A stretch of 64,000 bases of DNA from Neocallimastix lanati (nom. inval.) (Eukaryota > Neocallimastigomycota > Neocallimastigomycetes > Neocallimastigales > Neocallimastigaceae): positions 325,001 through 389,000 of the forward strand of contig JACVTC010000035.1 in NCBI GenBank assembly GCA_016946835.1. The letters are read 5' to 3'. Position 1 is the first letter of the stretch. Each line of letters starts with the position of its first letter. Made by a program: the position numbers and the translations under genes. Below the pieces are notes generated by a model, which was given only the letters and a program-made list of their open reading frames with translations, did no database searches and was not told where the DNA came from. Below, piece after piece: positions 24,775 to 41,885 of the stretch.

Positions 24775-25810
24775 TCTCCATAGGATGAAACCGAACAGTC
24801 CGTTTATCTACACCAATAGTCGCTTCTACTCCAAAAGGAATGATACACTGAAGTGTCTCGCGTCAAATATTCATATTAAATAAGATCTGTTAATCAGATT
24901 TGCTAATAACATCTACAAACAATTTTTGATATTCTTGTACATACATTTCATCAATCGGTTTACCGAAAATTACGACCTATATTTTATCAAATATACCGTT
25001 ATTCTTAAGGTATGTAAATGCTTGATGGAATTTTTGAGAATTCATTTTTTCTTCGTTAGTTTCCATCCACAAAAAATATGTCCTTTCCATTCGAAATAGA
25101 TGATATTTATAATATAAAATTGGAATATTCGCACAACACTTGCCATCAAAAGAAAATCAAATAAGGAATCAATACAGCAATTTAGTATCTTTCCAGAAAA
25201 TATGCAAAAGTCTTGCAACAGTTCAAATCCATGATTTGGGTGAGAAAGTGGGGACACTCCAATTTGGTCAGTTGTAAAACTGATTCTTTCTTCCCACCAA
25301 GTATCGCTTGGCCTTATTTTTTTATTTGATTGTTTCTGCTGAAATTAATTCCTCAAAACATGTTCGTGTGAATGGGGACATTTCAGTACTAAGTTCTCAA
25401 ATATTAAACATAAGTGCCTGTCCATAAAATATAGGTATACCAATTTTATATAGTATAAAATGATTGATTATACTATCTGAATAACCAAGGAATACTTTAT
25501 TTGATGCCTCACCAAGCTCATTTGTGATCAAATAAGTATGGCAACAAGCCAGAGATATCATCTCCACCTATAGTACATAACATCATATCGATTTTCAGAT
25601 CACTGAGTGCCTATGAAAAAACCTCTACATTTTTTTCTGGATGAACTTTGATATATTTCAATCCTTTAGCATAGACGTGACATGTAAGCCTTATTCCCAT
25701 AATTTTCGTAGACCAATTTCAATTTCGTACTAAATAAACTGTTCAACAATAATTTCTATTAAAAAGCTTATGATTGCAACATTTTTAATAAGCTTCCGGC
25801 TCATACTTTT
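24775..25810 (-). pseudogene. Pseudogene of an S66-family peptidase (LD-carboxypeptidase/MccF-like)
   Basis: Minus-strand pieces appear in the right order for family S66 across three frames. Near 25770-25720: EIEIGLRKLWE. Near 25660-25540: KYIKVHPEKNVEVFS, then LKIDMMLCTIGGDDISGLLPYL. Near 25500-25480: KVFLGYSDSIINHFILYK, where the GYSD serine would be the nucleophile. Then IPIFYGQALM, MSPFTRTCFEELISAETI and SDTWWEERISF. Then KILNCCIDSLFDF, METNEEKMNSQKFHQAFTYL, KNNGIFDKI, VVIFGKPIDEMYVQEY and finally CIIPFGVEATIGVDKRTVRF (near 24840-24790). Stops and shifts break it at least six times, and the usual GH-x-P histidine before the last block is not readable. S66 enzymes cut muropeptide LD bonds or detoxify peptide-nucleotide antibiotics; a bacterial donor is plausible but not shown. 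Confidence 0.75.
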
Positions 25811-26999
25811 ATTCCAAATGTCAAACTTTCTGATAAATTGTAGATACGTATTCTCATGTTTTATGTTTTCAGGTTTCACTGATTGCCTCTTTTTTTCTCT
25901 TTTTTATAGAATATAATCTTCCAAACTTTAATATTTTGTAATATTTATTTCTAATAAGCAAATGTTAATATTTGTTTTATACTTTAAAAATTAGCAAGAA
26001 ATTATTTCTTAGTTTCCTTATTTTCTATTTTTAAATTTTTTATTTATAACAGCTTCAAAAAAATCAACTTTATTATTAGCATATATCAATACTTTAGTTT
26101 GCATATATATTTTTAGTTTATTTTATATAAAGAAATATAAAATAAGTTATAATATATATATATTTAAGCATAAAATATATACATTTAATAATTTTTCTTT
26201 TAGAAATTAAATATTTAAAATAATTTTAAATCAATGGAGAACTTAAATTTTTATTTTTTAATTAATTATTTTTTATTTTTTCTTTTTTTTTTTTTTTTTT
26301 TTTTAAATACTACTATCACTTTCATATTATCATTTGCTATTATTAAATTATGAATTATAATGAATTGTAAATAATTTTTTTTTATTAATAAATTATAATA
26401 ATCAAAAATATTTATTAAATCATATGGTAAAGAAAAATTAAATTTCTCTATTATATATACATTTTGAAGTTGTCAATAAATAAATAGTATAAAAAATAAA
26501 AATATAATAAATAAATATATAATAAATTCAGGACATAATATTAGTTATAAAATTTATTAAAAAATAAAAAAATTATGGATAATTAATTTTTAAATAATGA
26601 TTAATGATTAATAGAATAAATATTAAAAATAAAGAATAAAATGAATTAATTATAAATATATTAAAATTCTAATAAAAGAAATGATATATTTATTATTTTT
26701 ATTATATGGGATAAATTTTATCATTATAATTTAAAATTATTAATTTTTTTAATAAATTTATAAAATTTTTATTTAATTTCATTAGAAAAAAATATTAACT
26801 TTTGTTAATATAAATATGGTAAAGTTTCGATAAACTATTTAATATTTCACATCAATATTTCATAATTAATTATCTTAATAATATTTATAATAAAAATAGT
26901 AAATAAGAATGTAATACAGATATTATAATAATATAATAAAATAATTAATGTTAGCAAAATAAAAAATTAATAATTATTATATATAAAAAAAAAAAAAAA

Positions 27000-27035
<36 letters not shown>

Positions 27036-28079
27036 CAAAATAATTCTAATAGAAAAAAAAAAAAGGACTAAATTTTGAAATTAATTTTTTTAAATTATAT
27101 ATTTTTTTTCAATAATGAAACTAAGGAACTGAAATCTTGCATATATTGATTTGGTTAAATTTTTATTATTTTGATTTTTAGCTAATATTAATGTGGCATT
27201 TTTATTATTAAAAATCATAAAGTTATTTTTTATAATAATAAAAAAAAATAAATAAATAATTCAATACAATTTAAAAACTTAAAAAAAAAAAAAAAAAAAG
27301 AGATCATAAGAAATCAAATGATTTTTTAAAATATTGATTGAATTAAATTGAAGATTCAGATCATTCATTCTTTATTACAGGTTTTTAAATTATTAATAAA
27401 GCTAAGTTCAATATAAATTTAAATATTTTTAATAAAGTATTATCTCTTAATAATATTAAGAAAAGAAAATTAAAATAAAATAATTTTTAAACTTCGAATA
27501 TTCTTTAATATAATTATATTATATTATAAAATATTAATATAAATAATTATTAATTTCATATTTTTATATTGTGACTTCATAATAAATGCATTAGTACGTA
27601 TCATTAAATATTTTATCCACTATAAATATTTATATTTGATTTCTTTTCTTCTATTAATATATTGTTAAAAATTTTCATATTAATTAAGGTTTTTTATAAT
27701 ATTTTACCATTACCAAGGAAAATTTTCGAAATTCTCCGATTCTTAAAAGAAAAGTCTTTTACAACTTTAATCTTAATTAAAAAAAATAAACTCTATTTTA
27801 TTCTTTTTTATATAAAATAGAATTCTTTTTTTTTTTTTTTTTTTTTTATTTAAATAAATTTTAGTGTTATTTTTAATTATATTCACTCCACCTTAGGTTG
27901 AAATAGATTTTTTTTATTTAATATAAATATTTTTTATAACTTTATTTTATTAACAAAATATTAAACCCATTATTTTATTTTATCTATTTTTGATTCAACA
28001 TAAATTTTTATATTATTAAATATCAAAAAACAATTAAGGAACTAATAATTTTTTAAATATTTAAAAAATAATATATATT
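25811..28079. other. Gene-free AT desert
   Basis: Homopolymers, an AAT array at about 27001-27036, and no readable frame or family motif. Confidence 0.6.
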
Positions 28080-28084
28080 TAGAA

Positions 28085-28600
28085 ATAAATGATGCTTCTT
28101 TTTCAATAAATGAAGATTTAGCTAATATAAATGTTAATTGTTTAATAAATAGAAATTACTGATGGAGATAATATAGGTGTTATTAATTTAAATAAATTTC
28201 GGTGGAAACAAAATAAATTTAGAATTTATTAAAGATAAATAAGAGATGACTCCACTTCATTATAATTGTTTTATAGTAATATAAAAATTGTTATTATCTA
28301 GAGATAAAGCGTTACTATGTATTGCCATTGAAAAGGGGTATGACGCTATAATAAGTTTTTTATTTGAGCATGGTGCCAATATTGAAAGTGAAAATAAAAA
28401 TGGAAGTAATTTATTATAGAAAGCTTCATAAAATGGTGAATTTATTGCAAAATATTTAGTAGAAGATAGAGCTAATATTGAATGTAAAAAATGGGAATAG
28501 ATGGAATCCATTACATAAAGCTTTACAAAAAAGAAATTTAGAAATTGAAGAATATATATTAAAAATGGAGTTCAGTATTAAAAAAATAATAACAATAATA
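28085..28600 (+). pseudogene. Decayed ankyrin-repeat fragment
   Basis: Plus-strand frames give ALLCIAIEKGYDAIISFLFE then HGANIESENKNGSNLL, a stop, and NGEFIAKYLVEDRANIECK, ending in KALQKRNLEIEEYILK. These are classical ankyrin units (the A...G...I...LL..GA.I pattern) with stops and shifts. Preceding text (SINEDLANINVNCLIN) is an older unit. No start or end is intact. Confidence 0.65.
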
Positions 28601-29434
28601 ATAATAATAATATTTAAAATAATAATATAAAATTTATTAAAGTACATTTTTAAACTTTTAATTTAGTAAAATTTGACTTTATTTCTTTTTTTTAATATGC
28701 TTTTATAAATTTATAAATATGAATAATAAATTAATTTTTATTTATTTTTATGAATTCATAAAAATAAATAGTACGAAAATGTAAAAATAAAAAATTTTAA
28801 TAAACTTTTCTAAATTTGTAAATGAGGTTGAATTAGTGTTGGAGTTGAAATTGAAAGAATTATTGTTGTACTAACTGAATAGCTTGATATATATTGATAA
28901 GATGTTCTAATATACAAAGACATTTCCTGAAAAATAACAATTTAAAACATCTTGATCCATCATAAGCTTCATAATAATTTATCGAATGTACCTTGAGAAG
29001 AAAAAAAATTATTACAACTGAAATTGTTATTGAAGTGATTTTTTCATTACCAAAATAATCTTTTTTATATGTTCATTTATTCAATTTGAGTTAAGTGTTT
29101 GTATATTATAAAATTATTAAATTTAAAATAAATATAAATAAAAAAATAAAAAATTAAATATTAAAAAATAAAAAAAAAATAATGATAATAATTAAATAAT
29201 TAAATATTATATTTGAAAATAAAATATTACATATAAAAAATAATTACATTTTATCTTGTTTTGTTTTTTACCAATCTAATTTATTTATAAAAATTTTTTA
29301 TAAATGTATTAAATTTTTTTTTTTTTATTATTATTTTTAATAATTTTAAAATTTTATAATATATTAATTTATTTAAACATTATTAGTGTTCATTACTTTA
29401 AATATTGTGCTATTTTAAATTCGTACATACCTTT

Positions 29435-29620
29435 ATTTTCAATTTAATATAGGATTTATTGGCATAATCTTTTAATAATTGAACCATTTAAAGTTATTTT
29501 TATTAATGATTATGATATGTGGATATCATCCTTTTATATTTCTTTCATTTACTTCCAATTTAATTTTATTTCATTGATATAATGATTTATTAAACCTTTC
29601 AAGATTTTTATATATTTTAA
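29435..29620 (-). pseudogene. Small decayed ankyrin fragment
   Basis: The minus strand reads, with shifts, INHYINEIKLN, NERNIKGWYPHI and FKMVQLLKDYA, the same GWYP style of ankyrin unit as at 22.9-23.9 kb. The flanks 28601-29434 and 29621-30955 show only AT-rich sequence, poly-A at 29881-29906 and poly-T at about 30688-30728. Confidence 0.5.
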
Positions 29621-29876
29621 ATTTAAAATGATAATAATAATAATAGCTATATAAATTATTGAATTCCTTTAATAATATTAAGCAAAAATATTATGATATT
29701 ATAGGTAATGATACAAAAGAATAATAAAAATAACGTATATCAATAAATGGAAAAGAGAAAAAAAAATTAAAAAATAAATTTTATTATTATAATTCTAAAT
29801 ATAAATAAATAAATAAATAAATTTTGAATTTTAATTATTATTTCATATAATATATTAATTATATAATACAATAAAT

Positions 29877-29912
<36 letters not shown>

Positions 29913-30649
29913 AAGGTTTAAAATGTCATTTAAGAAATAGAAATATTATAAATAAAACAAGAAATTATTAAAAGGTAAAGACTACTTCAAATTTTTAATT
30001 GAATATTAATTTTTATTTATTTTATTTTAATATTTTTGATTAAAAATAATATCATACACAATTAAATATTATATATTATTAATTAAAAATTTAATATTTT
30101 TTAGAGAATTAAAAAATTAATAATATACTGATAAATAATACTAATAATAATAATAAATATATTAAGAAATTTCAAAAATAAAAGACTTTTTAATATTTAA
30201 AATAATATAATTATTATATATTTGTAATTTAATAATAATTTTATTATTAATTTTAAAAATTATAATAACTTTTATTATTATAAAAATATTATTTATTAGT
30301 ATTATTTGATTGGAAATTATAGTAAACTATATAATTATAAAATCAATATGATAATTATTCAGAAGAATTAATTTAAAAAAAAAAAAAATTAAAAATATCT
30401 CACAATAAACCATGAAAATATTAAATAAAAATTATTATTAAAATTTATATCAGAAATTACTAAATTATATTATTTAAAGTGTTAAGTATTATTTATAAAA
30501 TAAAATCTATACTTAAATATTGAACTATTATTATTTAAATTTATTATTATTACTTTTATTTACTTTTTATTTTTGTTATATATAATATTTTACAAAAATT
30601 TTTATAAATATCTTTTATAAATAAATAATCTTAATACATTAATATCGTT

Positions 30650-30730
<81 letters not shown>

Positions 30731-30955
30731 TTTGTATTCCTATATATTTTTTATTTTTATAATAATAAATACAGACTTTAATATTAATAAATTTAAAATA
30801 TTATTATAATTCCTTTTATTTTTACTCTTTTTTTTTTTTTTGTTTTTGTTTTTGATCTATTCATTATTATAAATATTTACTTTACATATATATAAACTTA
30901 AAATATATTATCATTTTATTATTATAATTACTACTATTACTTTTTTGTTGTTTTC

Positions 30956-34378
<3,423 letters not shown>

Positions 34379-34489
34379 TTTTTAATATATACAAATGAAT
34401 TATTAATTTAATAGTAATAACTTCTTTGAAATTAGAACGGAAAAATAAATATTTTCAAAATAATATTTATTTTTTTATTTTTTTATTTT

Positions 34490-34539
<50 letters not shown>

Positions 34540-36766
34540 AAAATATAAAAAGCTCAATATGAATTAAATTATTTTGTATTTATTATGATAATTTATAAAT
34601 CAATTATTTCTATTTATTGATAAATAAATAAAACTAATATATTAAATTATTATTAATATTATTGAATCTTAATTGTTATATTTTTTTAGAAAAAAAAATA
34701 AAAAAAAAAAAAAGCTTTAATTCAACATTTAACATAAAACAATTGTGAATATATTTTCTCTTAATATAAAGATAAATTTTTATATATTCATTGAAAATAT
34801 TTTTTTAGCAATTTAGCATAATATTAGACTTTCAGTTGTAATATTTTCTATTCTTCAATAAAACCACAATTGTATAGACAATATTAAATATTTTTTACTA
34901 TATATTTAAATACTTTTAAATTATGTTATTTTTTCTTTTTTATTATTACTATTATTATTATTATTTATGTATTTATTTATTTTTTTATTTTATTTCATAA
35001 TTTCTAAATTTTAATATAATTTTATATTTTTACTATTATTATTATTAGTCTAATTAAATATATATATTTATATCAAAATAACTAACAATATAAGAAAATA
35101 TATAATTTAATACTATTTAATTCATACTATTTAATTAATTGTAATATTATTATTAATATATTTATTCCATTCAAATTTAACATAAATATTTGTTAGTAAC
35201 AGTACAATAGGTTTTAGTACAATCTTTCGAAATGAATCTGATAATAATAAATAATAATTAAATATAATAATTAATTATAAAAAATAATATAAAAAAATAT
35301 AAAATAAAAAATAAATTTATAAAGAGAAAAATTAATATATTTATTTTATTTTCATTTTAACAATTAGGACTTTTTTCATTTTTTTTATTTTTATTTTTAT
35401 TTTTTTTTTTTTTTTTTTTTTTATTAATTTAATTAAAAAAAAATTTTTTTTTTATTATATTTTATTTATATAATATTTATAGTTTACATACAAAATTCTA
35501 GTATATTAATGATTAAGCTTTTTTTTATATTAATATATTCTAAATATTATCAATAAATACTATATTTATATTTTTTTTGTATCAATATCAATTTATATAA
35601 ATAATAATTAATAATGTCATAATATTTAATATTTAAGTAAGAAAAAATTATTAAAAAAAAATTTATATAATGATTCATAGTATTATTATTTTTTAAATTT
35701 TATTCGTTGGTTACTCTATAAATTATTTGTTATTATTATTATTTCGATTTTATAATTAATTATCTATTATGTTAATAAAATATTTATATATTATAAATAA
35801 ACTTTTATGTAATATTTTTCCATATTAAAGTATAAAAGATTTAATTTTCATTTTAATTAATTTATTATTATTAAATATTATTTAATTTATTATTTATTAT
35901 CATACTTCATATAATTTAAAATTTTAATTTTTTATTTTTTTTATTTTTTTTTTTTTATTATTTTTATTTATTTATTTATTTATTTTTTATTATAAGTTTA
36001 TTTATTAATTTATCTATTTATTTGTCTATTTATTCATTTATTTATTTATTTATTAATAATTTTTTGACATTAATAAATTTTACTAATTAAAATAACTTAA
36101 TTTTTATGTTAATAGTAAATAATATTATTTAAAATTTTTAAACAAATTAAAGATTAACAAAAAAATATTAAAATTTTTAAGTATTAATATATAAAATATA
36201 TTTAATTAAAGTTATTTTGTAACATCTACACTGGAACAATAAAATTTAAAGTTACACAACATCAATTTATATTTTAATGTTAATATAAAAAAAAATAAAA
36301 ATAAAAATTAAAATAAAATGGATACATTCTCTGATCAATATTTACCAATACATTAATTAATATTAATCATAATAGTTACTTTTTAATATATTTAATAAAC
36401 TATTATTTACCATTACCATTAATTGTTTTGGAAAATTTTCGTTCTATCTATTTGAATTTTAAATTATATAATAAATAATAATTGTATAAATATTATTATA
36501 ATTTTATTAGTAACACCTTATATTAAAGTAAAAATATTATTTCATTACCATAATAGTAGTAATAATTTGTCTGATTCAATAAATACTATATATTATAATT
36601 ATTGATATACTATTATTAAAAATATTTTATATATTTTAAACATACTTAATTATTAAGAATAATTTAAAATTTAAAAGGCAAAAATTAAACAGCAAAATAA
36701 AAAAAATAAAAAATTCAACAATGAAAGTGAATAATGCATCATTAATTCTATTATTTATATATGCAT

Positions 36767-36805
<39 letters not shown>

Positions 36806-37045
36806 ATTTTAAAAGTATAAATTATTTATATCGACAATTAAGTATAAATACTATTGAATTAAAGTAATCACTTTATGAATTACTGGTTTATCTACATAAT
36901 ATTCTTAATTCAATTATAATTAAAATATATGTTAATATCAATAATCAATTTTTTGTATATAGATTTTTAAAATAAATTATACATTTATTATTTATATTAT
37001 ATTTCATTATTCATTTCATATTTATTATTTTTATTTTTATTTTAT

Positions 37046-37083
<38 letters not shown>

Positions 37084-37750
37084 TTAATTATTATATTAAT
37101 TATTATTTTAATTATTATTTTTATAATTATTAAATATAAATAGTCCAATTTTGATTTTTCTTTATATTAAAAAAGAAATAATTTGTTATATTCAATATAA
37201 AACAACTAATTTAATGTAAAACGTGTATATATATATTTTAAATACACAATTTTAATGTAATAATATAATTAAATATATTATTAAAAAATACAAAATATTA
37301 TATAAATTAAAACTGTTTAATATGTATAATATTTAAATAATTAAAAATACAAAAACTTATTAATTAGATTTTAAATTTTTTTTATTAATTATTAAAGTTA
37401 CCATATTAGGCTCTATAAAATAAATCAATTTTTTATTAATTATTAAAGTTATCACATTAGCTGTATAAAATAAATCAATTTTTTATTAATCTTCTTTAAC
37501 GGCACAATTAAAACTTAATAACATAAATTATTTTATTGGTTATAAATTAAAATGCATCATAAACAATATGAAACTTTAATTTAAAAAAGCATGGAAAGTT
37601 TTAAAAAGATAAAGATATAAAAAATTTCTAAAAAAAAAATTATATATATTAATTAATATGTTATTAGTGCTGTAATGAATTATAATAATATATAAATATT
37701 TTATTTTTTTTATTTCAATTCATTATTAATTTTCATCAACATTCTGAATG
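34379..37750. other. Gene-free AT desert
   Basis: Includes about 44 T at 34493-34536, TTTA arrays at 35969-36050 and 36766-36800, ATT arrays, and a tandem duplication of about 51 bp at 37381-37490 (unit containing TTATTAATTATTAAAGTTA and TAAAATAAATCAATTTT). A short frame at 36721 (MKVNNASLILLFIYAF) looks like a signal peptide but runs straight into TTTA repeats. Confidence 0.6.
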
Positions 37751-38377
37751 TTGCATTTTGTAATGCAGTGTTTATATTGTAACATAATCTCATAGATTTT
37801 TTAATATTTTTTAATATAATTATAAATAAAAAAATTATAATTAAGTTTATAAATTGTTAGATTATATAAAGTTAATTAAATATTTATAATACTACCTTTT
37901 TCTCCTTACCCAAGGTTTTCCCTATAAATGAAGTTGGAAGTTCGCTCGCCACAGAAAGTATGATTGTATATTGTCTCGGACTCTACTCAAGCCTTGTATT
38001 ATGGTTCTGTGTACTTATAATAAGCAAAGAATATTATAATACATGTACTAGCAAATCTAGTTAGTATTACCCATGCTTAGAGATTAAGAAACTAGGGTAG
38101 AATTGTTATGGCCAATTAATAACTATTGTAACCGTGTAATATATTATATCATTATATATGCTAGTGGTGATCTATGTATATTGAATATTACACAGCTCTA
38201 AGTTGTATTAACGGTATATATCAAAATATATATATGATATTGTGTAAAAGAAGAGTGTCATATGAATGTGTTTCATTTCCAAAAATGCATTTTAGGAAAG
38301 TTGCGTTTCGTAATGTAATTTTATATTGATTTAATTAATGTCATAAATTTTTTAATATTTTTTTATACAATTATATA
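37751..38377. mobile_element. GC-richer island flanked by diverged direct repeats; possible LTR remnant
   Basis: 37751-37826 and 38301-38377 are about three-quarters identical in direct orientation (both carry TTGC.TTT.GTAATG and ATTTTTTAATATTTTTT). Between them, 37900-38285 is clearly richer in G/C. On the minus strand its end reads CTTGAGTAGAGTCCGAGAC, then TGTGGCGAGCGAACTTCC, which resembles the 3' end of an LTR followed by a GTGGCGA-type junction. No coding sequence is seen. The call as retroelement debris is tentative. Confidence 0.3.
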
Positions 38378-38655
38378 TAAACAAATAAATAAAATTATTA
38401 TTATTAATAACATATTTATTCAGAAATAAATATGTTATTACTTTTAAATACTTATTTTTAAAAAATAAAATATTTTCTTAAACATTTCATAATTAACAAA
38501 ATTGAATAATAAATACCAATTTATTTATAATAAATAACAAAATTTAAAAAACGAATAATTAAATATGAATATGAATATGAATATTAAATAATTAAAAAAA
38601 TGTTTTATTTTTTAAACATTTAAAAATTATATATTTTTCTTTAAACCACTTTATG

Positions 38656-38697
<42 letters not shown>

Positions 38698-39868
38698 AAT
38701 TAAAACTAATTTATTCATAATAAATAATTAAATAAATAATATATAATTTAATATTAAAAACGAATAATAAAGAAAAAATTTCATTTTTTTAAAAAATGGT
38801 AAAATAAAATATTAATTAAAAAGAGTTTAAACCATTTATAATTATATATATTTATTTAAATATTCAATTAAAATATTATATTATAAATGAAAGAAAATAT
38901 AAATTTTGAAATAAGTGAAACGAGGAAAAGAACAAATTATTATTATCAAAAAATATAACAAATAAATATTAAGATTTTCTTTAAAAAAAAACTTTCTCTT
39001 GGCTACTTATTCACCCAAATTTGAGACTACGCTACGACTAAATCATGGGCCTTTATTCTATTGAATTAGGCGTTACAAATTCCAGTACACCAATAATTAC
39101 ATCCACTAGGGAGTGAATGGTTCCCATTACAACAGTCAATAGAGACATATGTAGGAATGTATAGTACGTGTTGTAAGCTGCGACACTGTACTGGTATATC
39201 ATACCTACAGTGATAAAGGTTAAAGTACTAATGGAAGATTTTTTTTTTTTGCCAAAAAAATATAAATTTAACTTTTTATCTTAAAAAAAATAAAAAATAT
39301 ATATGTATAAAAATTAAAGACTTACATATATTTATATTAAAAAAATAAGAAAATTATATTTAAATATTATTAACAATATATAAAGAAATATTCTTTAAGT
39401 GCTCTTAAAATTAAAAAATATTTTTTTATATTAATATAAAATTTCAAATTAAAAATTTATAAATCTTTAAAAATAAATATATAAATAAAATATTCTTTAA
39501 ATATGAACTTATTACTATCTATTAATATTATTCGTGGTAGGGAAGTACTTGATCTTTCCTTACTTTATAACATATTAGAAATTTCTCCTTCCAAGGGAAT
39601 TAACTCTCAATGTAAAATTGATTCCTTAGTACGAGGAAACAATTCATTGGCATAGAAGTATTTTATATTTATATTACTTATTTTGTAAAAGGAATTTTTT
39701 GAAAACTTGAAATACTTGATTTTTTTGCCTATCTTTTTTGTTTGTGCTTTTGTTTTTTCAAGGATAATTTTGGTTAATAACATATATAATTTAAAAAAAT
39801 AATTCTAGTTAATTTCTATATAATTATATATATATATTTATGTATTTTTTCATATCTATATTTTATAT
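38378..39868. other. AT-rich stretch with two GC-richer scraps
   Basis: Poly-A at about 38658-38695. The scrap at 39000-39240 has, on the minus strand, a Cys-rich frame (SIDCCNGNHSLPSGCNYWCT) that is not recognised. The scrap at 39525-39660, plus strand, reads REVLDLSLLYNILEISPSKG before a stop; also not recognised. Both look like old inserted coding or transposon DNA. Confidence 0.35.
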
Positions 39869-40016
39869 TGTTAGAATATGTGAAACACATGAAAAATAAG
39901 CTTCAAATGTATTGAAATATATTGTAATATAAATAATGTATAAGCAACAATGCACTAATAAAAATATAATAATAAAATTGACATAATTATAAACCATAAA
40001 TTCCATACTTTTAACA
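39869..40016 (+). mobile_element. LTR-like repeat, copy B (solo, 148 bp)
   Basis: Begins TGTTAGAATATG and ends CTTTTAACA, so its ends are TGTTA...TAACA. It is flanked by TATAT on both sides (39864-39868 and 40017-40021), consistent with a 5-bp target duplication, although such a sequence is common here. It matches copy A without the MITE insertion. Confidence 0.6.
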
Positions 40017-40779
40017 TATATTATTATATTTTATTTTTTTTTGTTTTCTATTTTTTTTTTTTTTTTTTTTTTTTTTTGAGTTCACTTTTTTACTGAATTA
40101 ATTATTATTTAAATTTGGCATTTTTTTTTCTTCTTCCTCTCCTTTTACATAAATATGTTATATTCACATAGGTTTTTCCTTATTTCATGTTTCTTTTTTT
40201 TATATATTTTTTTATTATTTTATTCAATTTTGCATTTAATCATTTTATTAATTATTAACATATAAGTTTAACATTCATCAATCAGTTAATATTAGTTTTA
40301 TTCAACAAAAATAATTTAAAAACAAATTATTATAAAATTTTTTCAACAAGAATTTTCAACTACATTTAATAAATTTTCATTCAAAACTACAGTTTTACAA
40401 TTATACTACAAAAATATCAATCATTCTTTTTCAACATGAACTCAGATTACAATTTAACAAAATTTCATAAAAGCTTTTGCCATTATAATTATAAGTTTAA
40501 AAAATCTTTTATGATATTCTTACATGATTTGAGGAATTATCTACTAGACAACATTAAGACTTATTTAGTAAAAAAAAAAAAACTATATATATATATATAG
40601 AGAGAGAGACAAGATTTTCTTCTATATTGATAAAAATTTTCATCAAAATATGGTTCTTATTTTATTATTAAAATATATGCTAATTAATTATTACATTTTC
40701 ATGAATTTCTACTCTTAATACACAAAGGTCTTCAACCATCTACTGAAGTTAACTGGAAATTTTACAAAATTTTAACCAA

Positions 40780-41885
40780 AAACAGAAATAATTCCAAGTC
40801 AAAGTCTAATAAAATCTAAAGCACGTTGCTCTGAGATTATTCTTCATCCAATATCAAATGACTTTTTTTCATGTCATCTCAATGCTAATTCTTCGTTTTT
40901 CAATCTTTATGTAAGTTGAAATACTAATGGCTGGAACTCGGGAAAAAGGGATGATGTTGTTTACATGAACTTAATATTCAAAACAATCTGTCTCCAATAA
41001 ATCGGTAATAGTAAATTTATTTTCAAGAAAAACTCTTCATCACCTATACTTTCTGGTTAAAAATCATTTTTTTTAAAGGCTAACAATAAGCTCCCTTGTA
41101 TGAGAGATCTATTTATTAGTATACACACATTGTGTTCATATAATGAAGAATCATCAATTTATAATTATATTATATCAGGTAATATTACTTCGTTTTGAAA
41201 TCAAAAGTGCTCACTTGGTGATATTTACCTCCCTCAAAATAGATGGTCTGATGTTTGTTTAAAAGCTTTCTCTAAACTTGATCAATAATTGAGAAATTTT
41301 ACTAATAACAACTCTTCTGTGGTTCTTGTTAGTGACTTCAATAGCCCTTTGAAAAACTTAAGTGCATTTTAAAATATTTTCCTAATTGGACTGTTGCTAC
41401 TCTATCTGGTAATAATATTATTTATGCCAAAGATTCTAAGTCCTCATGCATTAATCACATAATTTATAATAAAGCTATGGTTCATCATGTTCATTTATCA
41501 TTTTCTTGTTCTTCTTTTGCTGGCATATCGGATCATAAACCTATTATATTGTCTTGCAATAAGGAACATTCAAATGGTTATATGAAACCTAAAAAGTCTT
41601 TCAAATGGTCTAAGCGTATTTGTAATGTAAAGTGTACAGATATTCTTTCAAACAATTATTTTTCAAGTTTAGCAAATGAACTTGAAACCAGTTATGAAGA
41701 AACTTCCGCTAATGATATGGTTGAAAAATTTATAGATACTTCTTATAGTATTGCCAAAAAAAATCAAAGTTTTTATACCAACGGAACTTTAAGGAACCGG
41801 AGTTTCACTGCCCATATTACGTAAAGAAACTTTCTAATGATAATCATTTAGCTTACAAAAACATCAAATAATATTATATCTATAT
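40780..41885 (+). pseudogene. APE-type endonuclease fragment of a LINE-like retrotransposon
   Basis: Plus-strand frames with several stops and shifts give EP-fold endonuclease motifs in order: CSEIILHPISNDFFSCHLNA (about 40830), GDIYLPQNRWSDVCLKAFSK (about 41220), SVVLVSDFNSPLKNL (about 41320, the catalytic D.N motif) and AGISDHKPIILSC (about 41520, the final SDH motif). A frame open from 41477 to 41824 carries on into a Lys/Ser-rich linker with LSNDNHLAYKNIK, as found between endonuclease and reverse transcriptase in LINE ORF2. The reverse transcriptase itself is not readable downstream. It is a dead 5' fragment. Confidence 0.7.

Noticed and set aside
36721-36802. Short frame starting MKVNNASLILLFIYAF, resembling a signal peptide
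   Set aside because: It runs into TTTA repeats and has no downstream exon that can be joined; hydrophobic composition is expected from AT bias.
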